6,066 nt of DNA from Pseudomonadales bacterium. Lineage in GTDB: Bacteria > Pseudomonadota > Gammaproteobacteria > Pseudomonadales > UBA3067. The DNA is taken from positions 1-6,066 of the forward strand of contig JAESUE010000098.1 in assembly GCA_016763235.1 (NCBI GenBank), in the 5' to 3' direction. Shown piece after piece: positions 1-5,468 of the stretch (position 1 is its first letter; every line of letters starts with the position of its first letter). A program made the translations under genes and the position numbers. Below the pieces are notes generated by a model. The model made no database searches, had not been told where the DNA came from, and saw only the letters and a list, made by a program, of their open reading frames with translations.

Positions 1-518
1 CTTGGCCAGATTTGTGGCGGCAACGCAACAGAAACCGGGTTGTTGCCTATATCTGTATCGGTACGCACTTGTTTCGCAACAGAAAAAGCATGTTGAAACA
101 AACGATTAAGTTGTGAGCCAGTGGCACCATGGTTTGTTGCAAGGCTAAATGCTGATTTCATCTGCCCCAATACCTGTGGCTCACCCAGCACCATAGAGTC
201 AAGACCACTGGCAACCCGCAACACATGGCGAACTGCATTATTCCCCGAAAAAAAATAGACGCTTTCGCTTAAGTCAGTAACTGGTAGCTGATGATATTCC
301 GCCAGCCAGTTAATCAACTCATCGCAACTATCCACTTGTTGATGGACACAGTAAAGCTCTGTTCGATTACAGGTAGAGAGAATCGCTAATTCAGACAGAC
401 CGGTTTTTTCCAGTGCCGACTTCAAAGCCGAAGCCATTGATTCTGTGGAAAAAGAAACCTTTTCCCGCAAATCAATGGAGGCTGTTCGATGATTAATACC
501 CAGTGTTAACAGAGCCAT
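1..518 (-). CDS. hemA: Glutamyl-tRNA reductase, N-terminal part, cut by window edge, apparent frameshift
   Basis: HemA reduces Glu-tRNA(Glu) to glutamate-1-semialdehyde with NADPH, the first committed step of C5-pathway tetrapyrrole synthesis in the cytoplasm. I translated the minus strand from the ATG at 518-516. The protein begins MALLTLGINHRTA. It has the catalytic cysteine in STCNRTE at Cys50, the same position as in E. coli. A conserved stretch follows: His98, then RVASGLDSMVLGEPQVLGQ (about residues 101-119). The TDTDIGNNPVSVA segment ends at residue 165. Family members continue with something like (F/Y)AAxxLAK. Here the frame reads LPPQIWP, while the neighbouring frame gives VAATNLAK, so one base appears to be missing near base 25. 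An in-frame stop lies just upstream of the ATG and no alternative ATG, GTG or TTG start lies between them. No Shine-Dalgarno sequence is obvious. Identity is very secure; whether the gene is intact is not. Confidence 0.95.
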   Translation of the reverse strand, partial: MALLTLGINHRTASIDLREKVSFSTESMASALKSALEKTGLSELAILSTCNRTELYCVHQQVDSCDELINWLAEYHQLPVTDLSESVYFFSGNNAVRHVLRVASGLDSMVLGEPQVLGQMKSAFSLATNHGATGSQLNRLFQHAFSVAKQVRTDTDIGNNPVSVALPPQIWP

Positions 519-549
519 ATAACTAATTATTCAGCACAATAGGAAGCGA

Positions 550-578
550 ATTTTGCGCCAATTCCAGCCCAAACTCAA
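550..578 (-). promoter_or_regulatory. Candidate sigma70 promoter for hemA
   Basis: On the minus strand TTGAGT (578-573) is separated by 17 bases from CAAAAT (555-550). Each hexamer matches consensus at 4 of 6 positions. Transcription would begin near base 543, about 25 nt before the hemA start codon. The placement is sensible, but hexamers this weak occur by chance in AT-rich DNA. Confidence 0.35.
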
Positions 579-670
579 TCGAGCAGGGAATAAAGCCTGG
601 AAAAACAGCTCTAATTCATCAAAAATAGTAACAGAAAAGCAAATAAACGATGCAAACTGCTACACTCATC

Positions 671-684
671 GGCGTAGAAACGCC
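671..684 (+). repeat. Small inverted repeat in the hemA/TPR intergenic region
   Basis: GGCGT (671-675) and ACGCC (680-684) form a perfect 5-bp stem around an AGAA tetraloop, followed by TTAAATATTT. It stands out in an AT-rich region and could be a regulator site or a stem in a transcript. It lacks a T-tract, so a terminator is unlikely. Function is unknown and chance is possible. Confidence 0.35.
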
Positions 685-779
685 TTAAATATTTGTACCT
701 ATACCCGCGAACCCTTTAACTATTCAAGTTTGGGCATGGGCTAAATGTAGGTATGATTGTTTTTGATAGTAGAGCAACA

Positions 780-808
780 TTGACTTTATCGCACGCCCCT
801 ATTATCTA
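780..808 (+). promoter_or_regulatory. Candidate sigma70 promoter for the TPR-lolB-ispE operon
   Basis: TTGACT (780-785, 5 of 6 consensus matches) lies 17 bases before TATCTA (803-808, 3 of 6 matches). The predicted start near 815 would leave a leader of roughly 50 nt before the TPR gene. This is the best-spaced candidate on the plus strand in the intergenic region. The -10 element is weak. Confidence 0.4.
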
Positions 809-863
809 AACTGGGTCACTCACACACCGAGCCTACAACGGTAAAATTAAGCTTACACCTCCT

Positions 864-2675
864 ATGCAAATAAATATTCCTCGATTTTTAGCCTCCATCA
901 TAGTCTGCGCCGCCCTTCCACTACTACCTGGATGTGGAAGTATGTATGGAACGGCATCCTCTGATGACGCATCCAGCGGATCAAAAATACACCAGCCTGA
1001 AAAAGCTATTGAGCCGGAAAACTCTTCCACGAAAAACATCCGGTCCCACCCCGAAGACAAGCGCGATGGAGATGAGGATGGTTTTGGAGAATCTTCTTTT
1101 TCCCCAGAAACACTGTACTCGTTGCTTGTAGGAGAAATCGCCGGACATCGAGGGCGTTTAGATGTTGCGCTAAACCAATACATCAAGCAGGCAGAGGTGA
1201 CCCGTGACCCCAAAGTTGTCGCGAGAGCCAATCGTATTGCTCGCTACATGCGCGCCCCAAAACCGACTTTAGATACTGCGTTATTATGGGTAGAGGTCGA
1301 GCCCAATGCAATAGAGGCCAAGCAGGTAGCCGCCCAGCAGCTCATCATCTTCGGGCGCTACGATGAAGCCCTTGAGCAGATTGATACGCTTCTCAAACTT
1401 TCAGCAGATATTAACCTCGACGGACTGATTCAAAGCGCATCAAGGTTAGACCCTCAGGCATTGGGAACCTTGATTATCAGTGTTTCCAAGCTATCACAAA
1501 AACATGCTAAAAATGCCAAGCTCATGCTCGCCCATGGCTTATTGCTTGAAATCAACAAGCGAGACTCTGATGCATTAAAAATCTTTAAATGTATTCATAA
1601 AATCCAGGCAGACTATACGCCCGCTTATATCGCTCAGGCCCGATTACTCACCAAAATGGGCAAGAGAAAGAGCGCAAAGACCCTGTTAGCGAAGGCAGTC
1701 AAAAAGCATAAACAAAATATCAGACTGAGACTATTTTATGCACAAGAACTAATACACGACAAAGAACTAAACAAAGCGGAAAAGCAACTATCAGCAGCCC
1801 AGGCACTCAGCCCCAGTGATAGCAAGCTTCTCTTCACCCTCGGCATGATTTATTTGGAAAATGATCTCACCGAACAAGCACGCCCCTACTTTGAGCGCCT
1901 CATTAATATCGCCCAAAACACTGATAACGCCCATTTTTATTTGGCGGTTATTGACGAGAAAGCAGGACGCCTAGAGCCCGCTCTGGAACATCTTCGCAAG
2001 GTCAAACCAAGCAAAACTTTTGTCAATGCTCGAATCCAAATTGCAAACATTCTTGACCAACAAAATAAATCAGCAGAAGCCGCTGAGGCTATGGCGTCTG
2101 ATCGAGAAAAATTCCCCCAGTTCAGTAGCATATTTTTTCTCGCGCAGAGTGAACTGCTCGCCCAGAGAGAGAGGTATGAAGAGTCATACCAATTGCTCGA
2201 ACAAGCCCTTCTAGTACATAAAGATCACCCCCAGCTACTTTATAGCAAAGCCATGATTGCAGAAAAAATGAATAAACTGGATATTATGGAAAAAGATCTT
2301 CTGCGTATTATCGATAGCAACCCTCAAAATGCCTCCGCCTTAAACGCCTTGGGTTATAGCCTTGCTAACCGAGGAGAAAGGCTTGATGAAGCGCTTACGT
2401 ATATCACCCGCGCTTACGCTCTCGCCCCCGATGACCCAGCCATCATTGATAGCATGGGCTGGGTGCTCTACAGATTAAATGACCTAGAAAAGGCTGTCGC
2501 ACATCTTCGCGCTGCTTACAAAAAAATGCCCGACCAAGAAATTGCCGCCCATTTTGGTGAGGTATTGTGGGCCTCAGGCCAGAAAGAAGAAGCCAAGAGC
2601 GTGTGGCAGGAATCTCTAAAAAAGAACCCTGAGAGCGAAATTCTCAAAGTGGTCATAAAGCGCTTTTTGCCCTAA
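864..2675 (+). CDS. TPR-repeat lipoprotein (homologue of the hemA-lolB intervening TPR protein of Pseudomonas)
   Basis: This is a 603-residue protein of tandem tetratricopeptide repeats, a fold that mediates protein-protein contacts. The N-terminus is a lipoprotein-type signal peptide: a hydrophobic stretch (residues 8-21) and a lipobox LPGC with the lipidated cysteine at 24. Residues 25-80 form a Ser/Asp/Glu-rich low-complexity linker. From about 82 there are helical repeats, starting LYSLLVGEIAGHRGRLDVAL. The clearest TPRs are near 320-350, 455-485 and above all 490-590, with NALGYSLANRGERLDEAL, DSMGWVLYRLNDLEKAV and HFGEVLWASGQKEEA. This C-terminal set is typical of the Pseudomonas gene between hemA and lolB, as I recall it. 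The start is the only ATG ahead of the signal peptide, and it has no Shine-Dalgarno sequence. lolB follows after 1 nt, which suggests translational coupling. An outer-membrane or periplasmic scaffold role is inferred; the molecular function is unknown. Confidence 0.88.
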   Translation: MQINIPRFLASIIVCAALPLLPGCGSMYGTASSDDASSGSKIHQPEKAIEPENSSTKNIRSHPEDKRDGDEDGFGESSFSPETLYSLLVGEIAGHRGRLDVALNQYIKQAEVTRDPKVVARANRIARYMRAPKPTLDTALLWVEVEPNAIEAKQVAAQQLIIFGRYDEALEQIDTLLKLSADINLDGLIQSASRLDPQALGTLIISVSKLSQKHAKNAKLMLAHGLLLEINKRDSDALKIFKCIHKIQADYTPAYIAQARLLTKMGKRKSAKTLLAKAVKKHKQNIRLRLFYAQELIHDKELNKAEKQLSAAQALSPSDSKLLFTLGMIYLENDLTEQARPYFERLINIAQNTDNAHFYLAVIDEKAGRLEPALEHLRKVKPSKTFVNARIQIANILDQQNKSAEAAEAMASDREKFPQFSSIFFLAQSELLAQRERYEESYQLLEQALLVHKDHPQLLYSKAMIAEKMNKLDIMEKDLLRIIDSNPQNASALNALGYSLANRGERLDEALTYITRAYALAPDDPAIIDSMGWVLYRLNDLEKAVAHLRAAYKKMPDQEIAAHFGEVLWASGQKEEAKSVWQESLKKNPESEILKVVIKRFLP

Positions 2676-2676
2676 C

Positions 2677-3285
2677 ATGCGAAAGGTCATCATACTTGCA
2701 GCCTGCCTCACCCTGTCGGCATGTGCACAGTTTCAATCATCCACGCGGCCTAGTGATAGCCCAGGCTCATTGGCTGCAATGTGGTCAGCGCATATAAAGC
2801 AGCTGGAGAACCTTGAACAATGGGGCCTTACAGGTCGTATCGGTAGCCGCACGACGTACCGCGCTAACAGTGCCAGCATTCAGTGGCAACAAGACGCAGA
2901 ACACTTCAAGATCCATTTAAGCGGCCCATTCGGGCAAGGCTCACTCACCGCCGAAGGAACATCGAAGTTTATTACGCTACATAGCGCCACTACAGGAAAG
3001 ATCACCTCGAACAATCCGCAGCAACTGCTTGATGAACAGCTAGGCTGGGTTTTCCCCTTATCTAAAGCAAAAAACTGGGTCATTGGCAACCCAGGGAAAC
3101 CTCGTCACGATCTTGAAAAATACACCTTGGACGATAATGGCCGCATGAAGCTATTTACAGACAGTGGCTGGGAAATTAACTACCACAACTACCGCAAGAC
3201 CGGTAACATCGCCCTACCTCATAAAGTCGTACTCAAGCATCGCGGTACCAAGATTGTCATTATCATAAAAAGCTGGAAAACATGA
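2677..3285 (+). CDS. lolB: Outer-membrane lipoprotein receptor/insertase LolB
   Basis: LolB takes lipoproteins from the periplasmic chaperone LolA and inserts them into the inner leaflet of the outer membrane. At 202 residues it is close to the E. coli length of about 207. It has a lipoprotein signal with lipobox LSAC, lipid cysteine at 16 and alanine at +2, so no inner-membrane retention aspartate. Family signatures are WGLTGRIGSRT (49-59), SASIQWQQ (65-72), HLSGPFGQGSLTAEG (80-94) and the LGWVFPLSKAKNWVIGNPG stretch (122-140). The C-terminus ends in the usual beta strands and a final KSWKT. The GPFG turn (83-86) seems to correspond to the protruding hydrophobic loop that carries the functional leucine in E. 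coli; here phenylalanine occupies the apparent position (inference from eye alignment). The start lies 1 nt after the TPR stop, and the TGA overlaps the ispE start as ATGA, so translation of the three genes is probably coupled. Confidence 0.95.
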   Translation: MRKVIILAACLTLSACAQFQSSTRPSDSPGSLAAMWSAHIKQLENLEQWGLTGRIGSRTTYRANSASIQWQQDAEHFKIHLSGPFGQGSLTAEGTSKFITLHSATTGKITSNNPQQLLDEQLGWVFPLSKAKNWVIGNPGKPRHDLEKYTLDDNGRMKLFTDSGWEINYHNYRKTGNIALPHKVVLKHRGTKIVIIIKSWKT

Positions 3286-4145
3286 CGCGCCCTATTACTC
3301 TGCCCGCTCCCGCCAAGTTAAACCTCTTTTTGCATATCACCGGCCAACGAGATGACGGTTACCATGAGCTGCAAACGGTCTTTCAACTCATAAATTTTTG
3401 CGATGAGCTCACTTTCAGCCCCAGCGATTCAAACGAAATCTGCCTTACTGGCGATACTTCCCGCATTAAAAAATCCGACAACCTCATTTGGCGTGCAGCA
3501 AAACTACTGCAGGAAGAAAGCGGCTGCAATAATGGAATAGATATCAAACTGAGAAAACGCATCCCCATGGGTGGTGGGCTCGGTGGTGGGTCTTCAGATG
3601 CGGCAACCACTCTGCTTGCTTTAAACAAACTCTGGAAGACTGGTTTCACCATCGAAGAGTTGATGCCACTAGGACTAAAGCTCGGGGCCGATGTCCCGGT
3701 ATTTATAGGTGGGAGCAGCGTTTGGGCAGAAGGAATTGGGGAGCAGCTGTCAGCAATTACCTTGCCCGAAGAATGGTATCTTGTGGTCACCCCCGACTGT
3801 CATGTGGATACTGCGAAAGTTTTTCGGCATAAACAATTGACAAGAGACACCAACACGATCAGAATTCGGGCCTTTCTTGCAGGGGGTACGGTAAACAACT
3901 GTGAGAAAGTGGTGCGAAAACTCCACCCCAAAGTCAACCAAGCTTTTGAAGCTTTGGCAGAAATTGGTAGTACACCAAGAATGACTGGGACAGGGGCTTG
4001 CGTATTCAGCACGTTTAATAACAGGCAGGATGCAAACCAAGCACTCGATGCAATAAAACCTTTCGGCATGAAAGCCTTTATTGCAAAAGGGATGCAGCAT
4101 TCGCCACTACATGAAAGATTAGGGCTTAGACCACTGTTTTCTTGA
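3282..4145 (+). CDS. ispE: 4-diphosphocytidyl-2-C-methyl-D-erythritol kinase
   Basis: IspE is the GHMP-family kinase of the MEP pathway. It phosphorylates CDP-methylerythritol with ATP on the way to isopentenyl diphosphate, in the cytoplasm. The 287 residues match the family length (E. coli about 283). The N-terminal signature PAPAKLNLFLHI contains the active-site lysine at 12. The glycine-rich ATP-binding motif PMGGGLGGGSSDAA spans about 95-108. The catalytic aspartate is in LGADVPVF at Asp137. The third GHMP motif is MTGTGACVF (about 234-242), and the protein ends with the usual KGMQHSPLH segment (269-277). The start codon overlaps the lolB stop by four bases, giving a close-packed operon with lolB and the TPR gene. 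No terminator is evident between this gene and tRNA-Gln, so some transcripts may continue into tRNA-prs. All key residues are present. Confidence 0.97.
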   Translation: MTRPITLPAPAKLNLFLHITGQRDDGYHELQTVFQLINFCDELTFSPSDSNEICLTGDTSRIKKSDNLIWRAAKLLQEESGCNNGIDIKLRKRIPMGGGLGGGSSDAATTLLALNKLWKTGFTIEELMPLGLKLGADVPVFIGGSSVWAEGIGEQLSAITLPEEWYLVVTPDCHVDTAKVFRHKQLTRDTNTIRIRAFLAGGTVNNCEKVVRKLHPKVNQAFEALAEIGSTPRMTGTGACVFSTFNNRQDANQALDAIKPFGMKAFIAKGMQHSPLHERLGLRPLFS

Positions 4146-4183
4146 AAGCTTATTGTAAATGGCATTTTTTTGAAAAACAGAGC

Positions 4184-4189
4184 TACACT
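4184..4189 (+). promoter_or_regulatory. Possible -10 element ahead of tRNA-Gln
   Basis: TACACT (4 of 6 matches to TATAAT) lies about 30 bases before the mature tRNA 5' end, downstream of an A/T-rich run (4165-4177). No convincing -35 hexamer is found at 16-18 bases, so this is only a placement guess for a tRNA-prs promoter. Confidence 0.25.
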
Positions 4190-4219
4190 TTTCTCACCAT
4201 GTATTTGAAATAGTTTTAT

Positions 4220-4294
4220 TGGGCTGTCGCCAAGCGGTAAGGCACTAGGTTTTGATCCTAGCATGCGGAGGTTCGAATCCTCCCAGCCCAGCCA
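4220..4294 (+). tRNA. tRNA-Gln (anticodon TTG), CCA encoded
   Basis: All four arms fold. The acceptor stem TGGGCTG (4220-4226) pairs fully with CAGCCCA (4284-4290), followed by discriminator G and an encoded CCA (4292-4294). The D stem is GCC/GGC with loop AAGCGGTAA. The anticodon stem CTAGG (4245-4249) pairs with CCTAG (4257-4261) around the loop TTTTGAT, giving anticodon TTG at 4252-4254, which reads CAA and CAG for glutamine. The T arm GGAGG/CCTCC (4267-4271, 4279-4283) encloses TTCGAAT. The U1-A72 end and G73 discriminator fit gammaproteobacterial tRNA-Gln. It sits alone, 74 nt after ispE and 39 nt before prs, with no terminator on its 3' side, so co-transcription with prs is likely. Confidence 0.98.
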
Positions 4295-4318
4295 TCTCTC
4301 CGCATAGATATCATCACC

Positions 4319-4323
4319 GAAGG
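4319..4323 (+). promoter_or_regulatory. Ribosome binding site of prs
   Basis: GAAGG lies 10 bases before the prs ATG, a moderate Shine-Dalgarno match at slightly long spacing. AAGG (4320-4323) can pair weakly with the CCTT just downstream (4327-4330). It supports the chosen start, which also aligns with the family N-terminus. Confidence 0.55.
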
Positions 4324-4333
4324 TATCCTTATC

Positions 4334-5293
4334 ATGTCAAAGCTCGTGGTCTTCTCCGGCAATGCAACTCCTGAATTAGCACAAAAAGTAGCCAGCCACC
4401 TGCACATCCCCTTGGGCGACGCTACCGTCAGCAAGTTCAGCGATGGCGAAATCAGCGTTGAAATCAACGAAAACGTACGCGGTAAAGATGTTTTTATCAT
4501 CCAGTCAACCTGTACCCCAACTAATGACAGTTTGATGGAACTAGTGATAATGGCGGATGCCTTACGCCGCTCATCTGCAAGCCGTATTACTGCCGTCGTT
4601 CCTTACTTTGGTTACGCCCGACAAGATCGTCGCGTACGCTCTGCCCGTGTTGCGATTTCTGCCAGAGTCGTGGCCGATATGATCACCTCCGTAGGGATCA
4701 ACCGAGTACTGACCGTAGACTTACACGCTGACCAAATTCAAGGGTTCTTCGACATCCCCGTAGACAATGTTTACGGCTCCCCCATACTTGTTCGGGATAT
4801 TCAAAGCCAAAGATATGAAGACCTTGTTGTCGTATCCCCTGATGTCGGAGGCGTCGTACGCGCAAGAGCAGTCGCCAAGCTCCTTAATGACTCCGACTTG
4901 GCAATCATTGATAAAAGACGCCCGAAAGCCAACCAATCTCAAGTTATGCACATTATTGGCGATGTAAAAGGAAGAACCTGTGTCGTAGTCGATGATATGG
5001 TCGACACTGCGGGTACACTTTGTAAAGCGGCAGACGCATTAAAAGAACATGGAGCTGAGCGAGTAGTGGCATACTGCACACACCCAGTGCTCTCTGGAAA
5101 CGCCCTAGATAATATTGCAAAATCCCAGTTGGATGAGCTGGTCGTTACAGATACAATTCCCCTGTCGTCAGCGGCCAAAAATACGGATAAAATTCGCCAG
5201 TTGAGCTTATCTTCTGTGCTGGCAGAAACTGTGCGCCGTATTAATAACGAGGAATCGTTAAGCGCTATGTTCGACCACCCCTTCGGTTACTAG
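4334..5293 (+). CDS. prs: Ribose-phosphate pyrophosphokinase (PRPP synthetase)
   Basis: Prs transfers pyrophosphate from ATP to ribose-5-phosphate, making PRPP for purine, pyrimidine, histidine, tryptophan and NAD synthesis in the cytoplasm. It is 319 residues (E. coli 315), with the family start SKLVVFSGNATPELA. Landmarks in order: the KFSDGEISVEI region (34-44); nucleotide-binding YFGYARQDRR (91-100); metal and substrate site TVDLHADQIQGFFD (127-140, His131); and VSPDVGGVVRA (167-177, Asp170). The catalytic flexible loop DKRRPK holds Lys194 and Arg196, at E. coli numbering. The PRPP-binding loop is VVDDMVDTAGT (218-228). It ends EESLSAMF, as in class I enzymes, plus a short DHPFGY tail. The gene follows tRNA-Gln closely and is probably read from the same transcript; a terminator hairpin lies about 40 nt after its stop. 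No anomaly is visible. Confidence 0.98.
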   Translation: MSKLVVFSGNATPELAQKVASHLHIPLGDATVSKFSDGEISVEINENVRGKDVFIIQSTCTPTNDSLMELVIMADALRRSSASRITAVVPYFGYARQDRRVRSARVAISARVVADMITSVGINRVLTVDLHADQIQGFFDIPVDNVYGSPILVRDIQSQRYEDLVVVSPDVGGVVRARAVAKLLNDSDLAIIDKRRPKANQSQVMHIIGDVKGRTCVVVDDMVDTAGTLCKAADALKEHGAERVVAYCTHPVLSGNALDNIAKSQLDELVVTDTIPLSSAAKNTDKIRQLSLSSVLAETVRRINNEESLSAMFDHPFGY

Positions 5294-5333
5294 CCCCTTG
5301 GGGAGCACCCATACGAAATAAAAAATTTCAGGG

Positions 5334-5375
5334 ACCTTTGTATAAGAACAGACCTCTCTTGCACAAAGGTTTTTT
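5334..5375 (+). terminator. Rho-independent terminator between prs and rplY
   Basis: ACCTTTGT (5334-5341) and ACAAAGGT (5363-5370) form a perfect 8-bp stem. Inside it, AAGA (5344-5347) can pair with TCTT (5357-5360) across a small symmetric internal loop. A run of six T begins at the last stem base (5370-5375). The stem is A/T-rich with only three G-C pairs, so termination may be partial and let some transcription reach rplY. Confidence 0.7.
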
Positions 5376-5416
5376 ACTATCAGATGTTTTCATTTCGAAT
5401 CTATCTGACCCACACT

Positions 5417-5461
5417 TCCTTAGAGCTTGGTCGCGAGTTTAAGGATTTATTTAACCAAGGA
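5417..5461 (+). promoter_or_regulatory. rplY leader hairpin with a duplicated AAGGA and ribosome binding site
   Basis: Bases 5417-5424 (TCCTTAGA) pair with 5438-5445 (TTTAAGGA). After a bulged G, CTTG (5426-5429) pairs with CGAG (5434-5437) around loop GTCG. This gives about 12 base pairs, including two G-T wobbles. The ribosome binding site AAGGA (5457-5461) sits 7 nt before the rplY ATG. It repeats the AAGGA of the hairpin's 3' arm (5441-5445), so TCCTT (5417-5421) could pair with either copy. The hairpin as drawn leaves the ribosome site free; the alternative pairing would block it. The structure is read directly from the sequence. A regulatory role is inferred, helped by recalled reports that E. 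coli rplY is under autogenous translational control. No clear promoter is seen between the terminator and this hairpin. Confidence 0.5.
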
Positions 5462-5468
5462 ACAAACC

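Larger units (their letters stand above)
519..863. other. Divergent intergenic region between hemA and the TPR gene
   Basis: This 345-base stretch separates two divergently transcribed genes and must hold both of their promoters. I see one weak sigma70-like candidate for each direction and a short GC-rich hairpin at 671-684, listed separately. A TATGAT hexamer at 752-757 has no good -35 partner. A TTG-initiated 63-codon reading frame (553-744) shows no family resemblance and has a composition typical of chance ORFs, so I do not call a gene. Nothing else is recognisable here. Confidence 0.8.

Noticed and set aside
553..744. 63-codon plus-strand reading frame in the hemA/TPR intergenic region
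   Set aside because: It starts with TTG, has no ribosome binding site, shows no motif or hydrophobic pattern, and overlaps the region that must hold both promoters.
833..1231. 132-codon minus-strand reading frame opposite the TPR lipoprotein start
   Set aside because: It is antisense to a signal peptide and linker region whose composition readily keeps the opposite frame open; no domain is visible.
3800..4264. 154-codon minus-strand reading frame across the end of ispE and into tRNA-Gln
   Set aside because: It lies opposite ispE, whose catalytic motifs are intact, and it begins inside the tRNA; the translation has no recognisable family features.
5294..5303. CCCC-TT-GGGG directly after the prs stop as a terminator
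   Set aside because: The loop of two bases is too small for a stable hairpin with this stem, and no T-tract follows; the hairpin at 5334-5375 is the better candidate.
5381..5407. CAGAT/ATCTG inverted repeat upstream of rplY
   Set aside because: The stem is only five A/T-rich pairs around a 17-base loop, well within chance expectation.
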